Of a stretch of 39,848 bases of DNA, positions 32,755 to 39,848 are shown piece after piece. The DNA comes from Paenilisteria riparia FSL S10-1204 (GTDB lineage Bacteria; Bacillota; Bacilli; Lactobacillales; Listeriaceae). Below the pieces are notes generated by a model. That model was not told where the DNA came from. It did no database searches and worked only from the letters and a program-made list of their open reading frames with translations. The position numbers were made by a program, and so were the translations under genes. The stretch lies in NCBI RefSeq assembly GCF_000525995.1, contig NZ_AODL01000041.1, positions 1 to 39,848 of the forward strand. Direction: 5' to 3'. How positions within the stretch are numbered: position 1 is the first letter of the stretch; the number at the start of each line of letters is the position of its first letter.

Positions 32755-33336
32755 TTACTCTGCCGCGTGCACTGCATGATAAAAACGTAAAATTTTATTT
32801 GGTGTTTCTCTTTTTTTTATACCATGTTCTTTTAAAAAGCGGTCAAAAATATCCTTACCTTTGTCAAAGTCGCTCACTTCGTATTCTAATTCGAAATCGT
32901 GCGTGTCGGCGTAGAAGCTTTTGTCAAAAACAAGGAGCCCCTTTTTGTAGTTTTTTTCAGCGCGTGTCGTGGTGAGGGAGCCGAACATATGTAGTGTTTC
33001 ATGGTTGATGCCAAGCGATTGCAAAGCGTCGCGGACTTGACCAACTGGGATGTTGGCGCCGTCTAGGATAGCAGTTACTTGTTCTTCTGCTAAAATCTGT
33101 GTTGTTTCTAGTAGCCCAACTTGCTCGGGTGTTTTTAAAGTAAGCTCGTAATGTAGTTCACGTTTGCGAATGCGCAAGGCACAAAGCTTTTCTTTCAACT
33201 GAAAATCAGACGTATCAAAATAATAATTGGTTTGCGTGAAGAAATCCTCTTCTTTTAGACCGAATTCGACAATTAAGGCGTCATATTCCTCCATGCTTAG
33301 TAGATTTTTAAATTCGATTTCTAAATCTTGACTCAT
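32755..33336 (-). CDS. CYTH domain protein (YjbK-like)
   Basis: Triphosphate tunnel enzyme fold, about 193 residues. The N-terminal ExExK-type motif EIEFK, the strand CALRIRKRELHYELTLK, and the later FELEYEVSDFDKG supply the acidic and basic residues that line the tunnel. Relatives hydrolyse inorganic triphosphate or related compounds. ATG 33336 with AAAGGAG is preferred over 33360. It follows the TPR gene by 14 bp, so the pair form one unit, read away from relQ. Confidence 0.82.
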   Translation of the reverse strand: MSQDLEIEFKNLLSMEEYDALIVEFGLKEEDFFTQTNYYFDTSDFQLKEKLCALRIRKRELHYELTLKTPEQVGLLETTQILAEEQVTAILDGANIPVGQVRDALQSLGINHETLHMFGSLTTTRAEKNYKKGLLVFDKSFYADTHDFELEYEVSDFDKGKDIFDRFLKEHGIKKRETPNKILRFYHAVHAAE

Positions 33337-33350
33337 TGTATTTCGCTCCT

Positions 33351-33830
33351 TTACTCCCAAACGGCGTCTAAATCATGCGCGTAGTTTAGAATGGCTTTTT
33401 TGTAGGCGATAATATCCGAATTAGTAGATGTTTCGCCGATAATTTGAATAGCAAGTTGCATCGCTTCTTTGTAGTTTTGCGAGTTGTATAGAGCCATGCT
33501 TGCAAAAACAGTGATGGCTTTGTTGTCGGGGAAGGCAGTGCGCGCTTTGTTGAAAGTTTCGCTTGCTTTTTCGTAGTTACCGATAGCGCGGTATGTGCTA
33601 CCTAAACCAATATAGGCGTCTGCGAGGTCTGCGTCTGGAAGTCCTAGCTCGAGTGCTTTTTCATAGTAGGGGATGGCGGACGTTTCTAAGCTTAAACCGT
33701 CACAGCTCCATGCGGCATAATAATGCAGGAGTGCGTTGTTTGGATCGTCTTGCAATGCGCGTTCAGCGGCTTCTTTTGCTTCTTCGTAAGACCTGTTGTC
33801 CAGTAATTCACGTACTTTTGATATTGACAA
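33351..33830 (-). CDS. tetratricopeptide repeat protein
   Basis: About 159 residues made of three to four TPR units: SYEEAKEAAERALQDDPNN, then ETSAIPYYEKALELGLPDAD, then AIGNYEKASETFNKARTAFP, and a degenerate last repeat. No signal or membrane segment, so a cytoplasmic scaffold is likely. The start is TTG at 33830 with AGGAGG upstream; the longer ATG frame at 33872 has no site. It is divergent from relQ, with about 160 bp between starts. Confidence 0.78.
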   Translation of the reverse strand: MSISKVRELLDNRSYEEAKEAAERALQDDPNNALLHYYAAWSCDGLSLETSAIPYYEKALELGLPDADLADAYIGLGSTYRAIGNYEKASETFNKARTAFPDNKAITVFASMALYNSQNYKEAMQLAIQIIGETSTNSDIIAYKKAILNYAHDLDAVWE

Positions 33831-33989
33831 AATAAATCTCCTCCTAGCTTGTCTATGCCACCATTCTAACATAAATAATCAAAATCAAAAAAGACAGAGG
33901 TAAATAGAAGGAAAAGATGCACGAATATGCTAAAATAGAAGGCGAGCAAGTTTATCACATAATGAAAATCGACATATGAGGTGAGTGTT

Positions 33990-34652
33990 TTGAATCATTG
34001 GGAAGATTTTTTAGCGCCATATAAACAAGCAGTAGAAGAATTGAAAATTAAATTAAAGGGAATGCGATCGCAGTTTCAACTGGCTAATAACCATTCGCCA
34101 ATTGAGTTTGTAACGGGTCGTGTAAAACCAGTTTCAAGTATTTTGGACAAGGCGAATAAGAAAGATATTCCGCTAGACCGTTTGGTTGAAGAAATGCAAG
34201 ATATCGCAGGATTGCGGATGATGTGTCAGTTTGTAGATGATATTAACGTTGTTGTTTCTTTACTTCGTCAGCGCAATGATTTTCGGATTATCGAAGAGCG
34301 GGATTATATTACGAACAAGAAACCTAGCGGCTACCGTTCTTATCATGTAGTGATTGAATATCCTGTTGAGACGGTACAAGGCGAAAAGAAAATTTTAGCA
34401 GAGATTCAAATTCGCACGCTAGCAATGAATTTTTGGGCGACAATTGAGCACTCGCTGAATTATAAATATCAAGGTGAATTTCCAGAAGAAATCAATGTGA
34501 GATTAAAACGTGCGGCAGAAGCGGCTTTCCGACTTGACGAAGAGATGAGCGAGATTCGCGAGGAAGTGCAAGAAGCACAAGTTTATTTCACGAAAAATAA
34601 AGAAGTGCCAAAAGATAAGAATGCGAACCATCATACATTGCCGAAGAATTAG
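33990..34652 (+). CDS. relQ: small alarmone synthetase RelQ (SAS1)
   Basis: Single-domain (p)ppGpp synthetase of about 220 residues. SPIEFVTGRVKPVSSILDK, QDIAGLRMMCQFVDDI, the KPSGYRSYHVV substrate loop, and EIQIRTLAMNFWATIEHSLN are the RelA/SpoT synthetase motifs. No hydrolase or regulatory domain is present. TTG 33990 fits GAGGTGAG better than GTG 33981 and gives the same beginning as B. subtilis YjbM. It leads an operon with nadK and the rluD-like gene. Confidence 0.93.
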   Translation: MNHWEDFLAPYKQAVEELKIKLKGMRSQFQLANNHSPIEFVTGRVKPVSSILDKANKKDIPLDRLVEEMQDIAGLRMMCQFVDDINVVVSLLRQRNDFRIIEERDYITNKKPSGYRSYHVVIEYPVETVQGEKKILAEIQIRTLAMNFWATIEHSLNYKYQGEFPEEINVRLKRAAEAAFRLDEEMSEIREEVQEAQVYFTKNKEVPKDKNANHHTLPKN

Positions 34653-34700
34653 CAATGTTTGAACGGGCTGGCATGTAGGTGAAGATTGGGGAGACATAGA

Positions 34701-35492
34701 ATGAAGTATGCAATCACTTCTAGAGGTGATGAGAAATCGGACGTGTTGCGTCTCAAGATAATCGGTTATTTCGATGATTTTGATATGGAGTACGATGAAG
34801 TGGAACCAGAAATCGTTATTTCCATCGGTGGAGATGGCACATTACTTGCGGCTTTTCATGAGTACCAGCGCCGATTAGACAAGGTAACATTTGTCGGTAT
34901 TCATACGGGTCATTTAGGTTTTTATGCCGATTGGCGCCCATCAGAAGCAGAGAAATTAGTGTTTGCGATTGTGGAAGGAAAATACGATACAGCGGCTTAT
35001 CCACTTTTGAAAACGACGATTAAATATGGTGGTAATAAAGAAAAAATCTATTTGGCATTGAACGAATCGACTGTCAAAAGTTCAGGTGGACCATTTGTTG
35101 TCGATGTAGTTATTAATGATTCGCATTTCGAACGATTCCGTGGAGACGGTTTATGTATGTCCACACCATCAGGGACGACGGCGTACAATAAAGCATTAGG
35201 TGGGGCGTTAATGCATCCGTCAATCGAAGCGATGCAGTTAACAGAAATGGCATCCATCAACAACCGCGTTTATCGAACGATAGGTTCTCCGCTAATTTTA
35301 CCAAAACATCATTCGGTGACTTTAAAGCCAGTGAATGATAAAGATTTCCAAATATCGATTGATCACCTAAGTATTCTACACCGCGATGTCCACGAGATTC
35401 GCTATGACGTGGCGCACCAGAAAGTGATGTTTGCGCGCTTCCGCTCGTTCCCATTTTGGCGGAGAGTTCACGATTCCTTCATCGAGGAATAG
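34701..35492 (+). CDS. nadK: NAD kinase
   Basis: Phosphorylates NAD to NADP in the cytoplasm. The 263 residues contain [13 protein letters not shown] with the catalytic Asp, the ALNESTVKS segment, and [17 protein letters not shown], the classic NAD kinase motifs. ATG 34701 with GGGGAG is preferred over TTG 34686. It lies 48 bp after relQ and 58 bp before the pseudouridine synthase gene. The equivalent B. subtilis gene is ppnK/yjbN. Confidence 0.95.
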   Translation: MKYAITSRGDEKSDVLRLKIIGYFDDFDMEYDEVEPEIVISIGGDGTLLAAFHEYQRRLDKVTFVGIHTGHLGFYADWRPSEAEKLVFAIVEGKYDTAAYPLLKTTIKYGGNKEKIYLALNESTVKSSGGPFVVDVVINDSHFERFRGDGLCMSTPSGTTAYNKALGGALMHPSIEAMQLTEMASINNRVYRTIGSPLILPKHHSVTLKPVNDKDFQISIDHLSILHRDVHEIRYDVAHQKVMFARFRSFPFWRRVHDSFIEE

Positions 35493-35550
35493 CGACAATC
35501 AAAAAGAAAGGCAAGGCTTACGACTTGTAAGCAAACAAGGTACACCAAAA

Positions 35551-36444
35551 ATGCAATTAGAATGGACTGTCGCAGCGGAGGAAAACGATCTGATGTTGCG
35601 CACCTTTTTACGAAATAAACATGTCTCGAAATTACTACTAACCGCAGTGAAGTTCGCAGAAGACGGCCGAATTCAAGTGAATGGCAACGAAGAAAATGTC
35701 TTGTATCGCGTCAAAACGGGCGATTATGTGCAGATTACTTTTCCGAAAGAACAAGAAAACGAGCGCTTACTTGCTGAATTTGGCGACTTAGCGATTGTTT
35801 TTGAAGACGATTTTATCTTGGTGCTCGATAAACCTGCAGGCATGACGAGTATTCCGTCACAATATCATCCGAGCGGCTCTGTGGCCAACCATGTGAAGGG
35901 TCATTATCAGCAGAACGGCATCGATTCGGCGATTCATATCGTGACGCGGCTCGACAAAGAAACATCAGGTTTAATGCTTATTGCGAAAACCCGGTTTTCT
36001 CATGGCAGACTGAGCGAGTTGCATCAAACTGGTCATGTGACAAGGAAATATCAGGCGCTTGTCTCGGGAAATATGACGAGCAAGTCTGGCAGTATTATCG
36101 CGCCAATCGGTCGAAATCCGGACAGTCTCATTGAACGCGCTGTTGTCCAAGACGGCAAATACGCGAAGACGAACTATGAAGTCATCGCAAGCTACCCAAC
36201 TTTTGACCATGTCAACATTCAACTAGAAACTGGGCGCACCCATCAAATCCGCGTTCATTTTTCACATATTGGGCATCCGCTTGTTGGCGATAGCATGTAC
36301 GGCGGCCCACTCGAGCTTCTGCAACGCCACGCCTTGCATTCCAGCCACCTTGAACTAATCCATCCTTTCACCGAAGAAAAAATGGCGTGGGGCAGTGAAC
36401 TGGCGCAAGATTTAGCGCAAGTTTTGGAAATAGGCAAAGAATAA
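35551..36444 (+). CDS. RluA/RluD-family pseudouridine synthase
   Basis: RNA-modifying enzyme of 297 residues. An S4-like N-terminal part (HVSKLLLTAVKFAEDGRIQV) is followed by the catalytic domain with VTRLDKETSGLML, where the Asp is the nucleophile, and GRTHQIRVHFSHIGHPLVGD. It is of the YjbO/RluD type, and the exact rRNA or tRNA site is not known. The frame is open back to 35431, inside nadK, but the first credible start is ATG 35551 with AAGGT. Confidence 0.9.
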   Translation: MQLEWTVAAEENDLMLRTFLRNKHVSKLLLTAVKFAEDGRIQVNGNEENVLYRVKTGDYVQITFPKEQENERLLAEFGDLAIVFEDDFILVLDKPAGMTSIPSQYHPSGSVANHVKGHYQQNGIDSAIHIVTRLDKETSGLMLIAKTRFSHGRLSELHQTGHVTRKYQALVSGNMTSKSGSIIAPIGRNPDSLIERAVVQDGKYAKTNYEVIASYPTFDHVNIQLETGRTHQIRVHFSHIGHPLVGDSMYGGPLELLQRHALHSSHLELIHPFTEEKMAWGSELAQDLAQVLEIGKE

Positions 36445-36514
36445 TGGTTTTAAAAATACGAGGAATCGTGTAAAATGAAGAGAATCGCGTAATTTTAAGG
36501 AGGAAATGAAAGAC

Positions 36515-37303
36515 ATGAATTTATCATTAGAGGGAAAAAACTATGTCGTAATGGGCGTAGCTAATAAAAGAAGTATAGCTTGGGCGATTGCTCGTTCGCT
36601 AAATGAAGCAGGGGCTAATCTGATTTTTACATATGCAGATGACCGTTCAAAACGTAGCATTGATGAACTTGTCGGTTCGCTAAATGAAAATAACCAAAAT
36701 CCACTTGTTATCGAATGTGATGTTAACAAAGAAGAAGCGATTGTTGCTACATTCGAAGCAATTAAAGCTAAAGTCGGTAAAATTTCTGGGATTGCACATT
36801 GTATCGCATTTGCCAACAAAGACTTCTTAGCAGGCGATTACTTAGAAGTAAATCGTGAAAGCTTCTTGCAAGCACACGAAGTTAGCGCGTATTCATTCAC
36901 AGCTATTGCACGTACAGCGAAACATTTGGAAATGTTAACAGACGACGCAAGCTTGGTAACGTTGACTTACCTTGGTGGCGAGCGCGTGGTGAAGAACTAC
37001 AATATCATGGGTGTTGCTAAAGCAGCGCTTGACGCTAGCGTGAAATACTTGGCGATGGACTTAGGAAAAGACGGCGTGCGTGTCAACGCGATTTCCGCTG
37101 GCCCAATCCGTACCGTTTCAGCTCGTGGCGTTGGTAGCTTCAGCGAATCACTAGCCGTTGTCGAAGAAAAAGCACCATTAAAACGCGCGACACAAGCTGA
37201 AGAAGTAGGCGATACAGCATTGTTCCTATTCAGTGGTCTATCTCGTGGCGTAACAGGCGAAATGATCCACGTGGATAGTGGTTATCATATTATCGGATTT
37301 TAA
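36515..37303 (+). CDS. fabI: enoyl-ACP reductase FabI
   Basis: NADH- or NADPH-dependent reductase of the last step in each fatty acid elongation cycle and the triclosan target. About 262 residues. VMGVANKRSIAWAIARSL is the cofactor loop, CIAFANK follows, and NYNIMGVAKAAL gives the Tyr-x6-Lys active pair. Final residues HVDSGYHIIGF are typical. ATG 36515 gives the same N-terminus as B. subtilis FabI, with AAGGAGG upstream; ATG 36506 is too close to that site. Since the FabK-like gene in this window is split, this is the intact enoyl reductase here. Confidence 0.96.
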   Translation: MNLSLEGKNYVVMGVANKRSIAWAIARSLNEAGANLIFTYADDRSKRSIDELVGSLNENNQNPLVIECDVNKEEAIVATFEAIKAKVGKISGIAHCIAFANKDFLAGDYLEVNRESFLQAHEVSAYSFTAIARTAKHLEMLTDDASLVTLTYLGGERVVKNYNIMGVAKAALDASVKYLAMDLGKDGVRVNAISAGPIRTVSARGVGSFSESLAVVEEKAPLKRATQAEEVGDTALFLFSGLSRGVTGEMIHVDSGYHIIGF

Positions 37304-37313
37304 ATTTTAAACA

Positions 37314-37366
37314 AAAAAACCATGCCACACTTCTCTTGTTTAAAAGAGAAGTACGGCATGGTTTTT
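37314..37366. terminator. bidirectional terminator between fabI and clpE
   Basis: AAAACCATGCC pairs with GGCATGGTTTT, and inside it ACTTCTCTT pairs with AAGAGAAGT, giving a stem of about 20 bp. T runs follow on both strands. Confidence 0.9.
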
Positions 37367-39505
37367 AGTTTGCTTGAACAGCAATGACATCATTTTCGAG
37401 TGTTGCGACAAGCGATTTGGCATCTGGTTGTTCAATCATGAAGTCAGCAATCGCATCTTCTAAATGTGTTTGAATCGTTCTGCGAAGCGGTCTTGCTCCG
37501 AAATTAGGGTCGTAACCAATGTCTGCTAATTTTTCTTTGACTTCAGCTGGAACCGTCAGCTCGATGTCTTGCGGAGCTAACATAGCATTCAAATCTGCGA
37601 GCATTAAGTCCACGATAACTAATAGATGTTCTTTATCTAAGCTTTGGAATGTCACAATCGCATCCAAACGGTTTAAAAACTCTGGTTTGAAATAGTCGCC
37701 AAGTTGGTCAAGAATTTGTGATTCTTTTTTGACTTGGTCAGCAGTTGTAGCAAAACCTACAGAAGCTTCTGTGAGCGTTGCCCCGGCGTTACTTGTCATG
37801 ATAATAACCGTGTCTTTAAAGCTCACCGTTCTACCTTGACTGTCCGTTAAACGGCCATCTTCTAAAATTTGCAAGAACATATGTTGAACATCAGGATGTG
37901 CTTTCTCCATTTCATCTAGCAAAATGATACTGTACGGGTTGCGGCGAACTTTTTCAGTAAGTTGACCAGCTTCTTCATGTCCAACATAGCCTGGAGGGGA
38001 GCCGATAAGTTTGGAGACGCTGTGTTTTTCCATGTATTCACTCATATCCAGACGAATCATAGCATCCTCAGAACCGAACATTTCAGCGGCAAGCGTACGG
38101 CCAAGTTCTGTTTTACCAACACCAGTTGGACCAACAAACAAGAAGGAACCAATTGGGCGATCTTGTTGTTTCAAGCCGACACGACTACGGCGAATAGCTT
38201 TGGCAACTTTGCTTACTGCTTCATCTTGACCGATAACTTTTGCTTGGAGATTGGCTTCCAGATGTTTCATTTTTGATTGTTCATCAGCTTGCAAGCGACC
38301 GACTGGAATGCCTGTTTTTGCTTCGATTAAGCTCTGAATATCTGCAGCGTGAATCGTCGGAACATCCATTGGTGCCCCAGCTTCTTTCAACGCTTTTAGT
38401 TTTGTAATTTCATCGCGAACTGTTGCTGCTTCTTCGTAATTTTCATTGCGGAGCGCGGCATCTTTTTGTTCTTCTAGTGTCACGATGCGTTCGTTAATCG
38501 TGTTCGGATCGATGTGGTCTAACGTTAAATTATATTTAGAACCAATTTCGTCCATCAAATCGATCGCTTTATCTGGCAAATGACGGTCTTGAATGTAACG
38601 ATCGCTCAATTTAGCAGCGGCCTCAATCGCATCATCGGCAAAACGAACATGGTGGAACGCTTCGTATTTTGGCTGTAAACCTCGCAAAATGGTAATTGTT
38701 TCATCGATCGTTGGCTCATCCACAAGTACTGGTTGGAAACGACGTTCAAGTGCCGCATCTTTCTCGATTTTACGGTATTCTTTCAGTGTAGTGGCACCAA
38801 TCATTTGCAGGTCACCACGAGCCAGTGCTGGTTTTAAAATGTTACCAGCATCCATCGAACCTTCCGCAGAACCGGCACCAACAATCGTATGCACTTCATC
38901 GATGAACAAAATCGTCCGGTCATCCGCTTGAAGTTCACTAATTAATTGTTTCATGCGCTCTTCGAATTGACCGCGAATACCTGTATTGGAAACAAGAGAA
39001 GCAACATCGAGCAAAATAACTTCTTTATTTTGCAATTTTGCAGGGACGTTTCCAGCTACAATCGCATTTGCTAAGCCTTCTGCAACTGCAGTTTTACCTA
39101 CACCAGGTTCCCCGATAAGAACAGGATTGTTCTTATTACGACGATTTAGAATTTCAATAACGCGGCGAATTTCGTCATCACGGCCAATCACGGGATCGAG
39201 TTTGTCTTCGCGAGCCATCGCTGTTAAGTTCGTACCATATTCGTCAAGCAGGCCTCCACGTCCACCACCAGCGCTTGTGTTTTGACAGCCGTTCTCTCTT
39301 GTTGAGGCGCTCTTTTTTGTTCCCCAGCCATGTTTGCGAAGAACTCATCCATCGGTGAATAGAAATTATTTTGACCACGATTGCCTGCAGATGCACGAAG
39401 TTGCGCATAACAATCCGGACACAACGGCATCTCCATACGCTGCCCATTAACGCTCATGTATAGTTGAATTGTAGCTTCATTTTGATTACAGTTTTGACAT
39501 TTCAT
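37365..39505 (-). pseudogene. clpE: ClpE ATPase, frameshift between zinc finger and AAA+ core
   Basis: Hsp100 ATPase that unfolds substrates for ClpP. The first frame (39505 to 39224) gives the N-terminal zinc finger CQNCNQNEA with CPDC, which defines ClpE, and a linker. The second frame holds [19 protein letters not shown] and then both AAA+ modules ([32 protein letters not shown]), a UVR-like coiled middle, and the C-terminal D2 small domain. Moving from the first to the second frame needs one more base; adding it to the A6 run (39313-39318, minus strand) gives a smooth linker ([18 protein letters not shown]). The start has AGGAGG. Two CtsR boxes control the promoter. A sequencing error is as likely as a real mutation. 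Confidence 0.85.
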
Positions 39506-39543
39506 ATATATAACCTCCTACATAATAGGTTTTTAGGTCTGAC

Positions 39544-39561
39544 TTTGACTTTATTTGACCT
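39544..39561 (-). promoter_or_regulatory. CtsR box downstream of the clpE -10
   Basis: Minus-strand AGGTCAAATAAAGTCAAA matches the CtsR heptad repeat RGTCAAAnAnRGTCAAA. A third half-site (GTCAG) follows directly. Confidence 0.8.
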
Positions 39562-39570
39562 TATGCCTTT

Positions 39571-39599
39571 ATTATACTCTGACCTATTTTGACTTTCAA
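39571..39599 (-). promoter_or_regulatory. clpE promoter with overlapping CtsR box
   Basis: Minus-strand TTGAAA (39594-39599), 17 bp, TATAAT (39571-39576). The spacer holds a second CtsR site, AGTCAAAATAGGTCAGA (39578-39594), so repressor would block polymerase directly. Confidence 0.8.
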
Positions 39600-39606
39600 G
39601 CGTTTT

Positions 39607-39640
39607 GCTCAAAAAAAAAGAACTAACTTATAAAAAGTTA
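39607..39640 (-). terminator. terminator of a minus-strand gene beyond the window
   Basis: CTAACTT and AAGTTAG form a 7-bp stem, and on the minus strand it is followed by TTC and then a T9 run. The gene it ends would lie to the right of base 39848. Confidence 0.65.
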
Positions 39641-39670
39641 GCGGAATGAAGAAAAATTATACCTAAAAGA

Positions 39671-39819
39671 AAACCTGTCCGTGCCTCCAAACCTCAGCGT
39701 GTCGACAAGCGTCCAGTTTCTAGGCAAAAGCGAGTACCGAAGCGGAGCGTACTAGCGTACGTGAGCATTCGGAACGGAGCTTTTTAACGACGAAAATGGA
39801 TGCTTGTCGTACACGCTGA
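39671..39819. repeat. non-coding inverted-repeat element, copy 2 (opposite orientation)
   Basis: The shared flank AACCTGTCCGTGCCTCCAAA (39672-39691) is followed by the inverted ends CTCAGCGTGTCGACAAGCGT (39693) and TTGTCGTACACGCTGA (to 39819). The inside also matches copy 1 on the opposite strand, for example AAGCTCCGTTCCGA and CTAGTACGCTCCGCTT. It is about 127 bp between ends against 250 bp in copy 1, so part of the interior is lost or was never present. No reading frame is seen. Confidence 0.7.
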
Positions 39820-39848
39820 TTTTTAGTAGTATTGGTAAAAGTTAGATA

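Noticed and set aside
1..39848. CRISPR arrays, tRNA or rRNA genes, phage genes
   Set aside because: No regularly spaced repeats, cloverleaf structures, rRNA segments or phage structural genes were seen.

Overview
The window looks like chromosome from a Firmicute of the genus Listeria in the broad sense (family Listeriaceae). I base this on protein similarity and gene order recalled from L. monocytogenes, not on a search. The matching blocks are: carbonic anhydrase, ROK fructokinase and a FabK-like reductase (lmo0811-0814 type); argG, argH and a neighbouring HSL-type lipase (lmo2089-2091 type); formate/nitrite transporter then an ABC-F protein (lmo0912/lmo0919 type); and TagO-like transferase, two U32 proteins, LemA, HtpX, YjbH, CYTH, TPR, RelQ, NAD kinase, RluD-like and FabI (lmo0959-0970 type), then clpE. 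Ribosome binding sites are strong AGGAGG types and promoters look like SigA promoters. No tRNA, rRNA, CRISPR array, transposase or prophage gene was seen.

Layout. 1-7.7 kb: a 5'-truncated sugar-nucleotide epimerase, a small winged-helix-like ORF with a Crp/Fnr regulator, a gap with gene debris, ung, a GyrI-like protein, a formate/nitrite transporter with a Rex-like site, an ABC-F protein behind an attenuator-like leader, and an Eis-like acetyltransferase. 7.7-8.1 kb: an inverted-repeat element. 8.1-12 kb: carbonic anhydrase, HD hydrolase, fructokinase, and a fabK-like gene split by a frameshift. 12-16 kb: argGH on the minus strand, divergent from a frameshifted lipase. 16-20 kb: response regulator, ABC transporter and histidine kinase, interrupted by 470 bp with a long hairpin. 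20-24 kb: AI-2E family transporter, GntR-controlled membrane protein, a decayed RelBE-type module, and an LCP protein. 24-29 kb: TagO-like, two U32 proteins, LemA, HtpX. 29-31.7 kb: a Fur-box-flanked P1B-4 metal ATPase (frameshifted) and a candidate LhrC-like small RNA. 31.7-37.3 kb: the yjbH-relQ-nadK-rluD-fabI region. 37.3-39.8 kb: clpE (frameshifted) with CtsR boxes, then a second copy of the inverted-repeat element.

How they fit together. Many genes serve stress and envelope physiology: Spx turnover (YjbH), alarmone synthesis (RelQ), CtsR-controlled proteolysis (ClpE), metal efflux (P1B-4 ATPase), ribosome protection (ABC-F), peptide-type ABC/two-component sensing, and wall polymer synthesis (TagO-like, LCP). 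The most notable unannotated items are (i) a minus-strand transcription unit of about 110 nt at 31363-31475 built like the LhrC sRNA family, (ii) a non-coding inverted-repeat family with one copy at each end of the window in opposite orientation, and (iii) a terminator/antiterminator leader before the ABC-F gene.

Caution. Four otherwise intact conserved genes (fabK-like, lipase, metal ATPase, clpE) are each split by a net single-base shift. Two of these lie in A8/A9 runs and one is near an A6 run, so base-calling error is a serious alternative to real gene loss.
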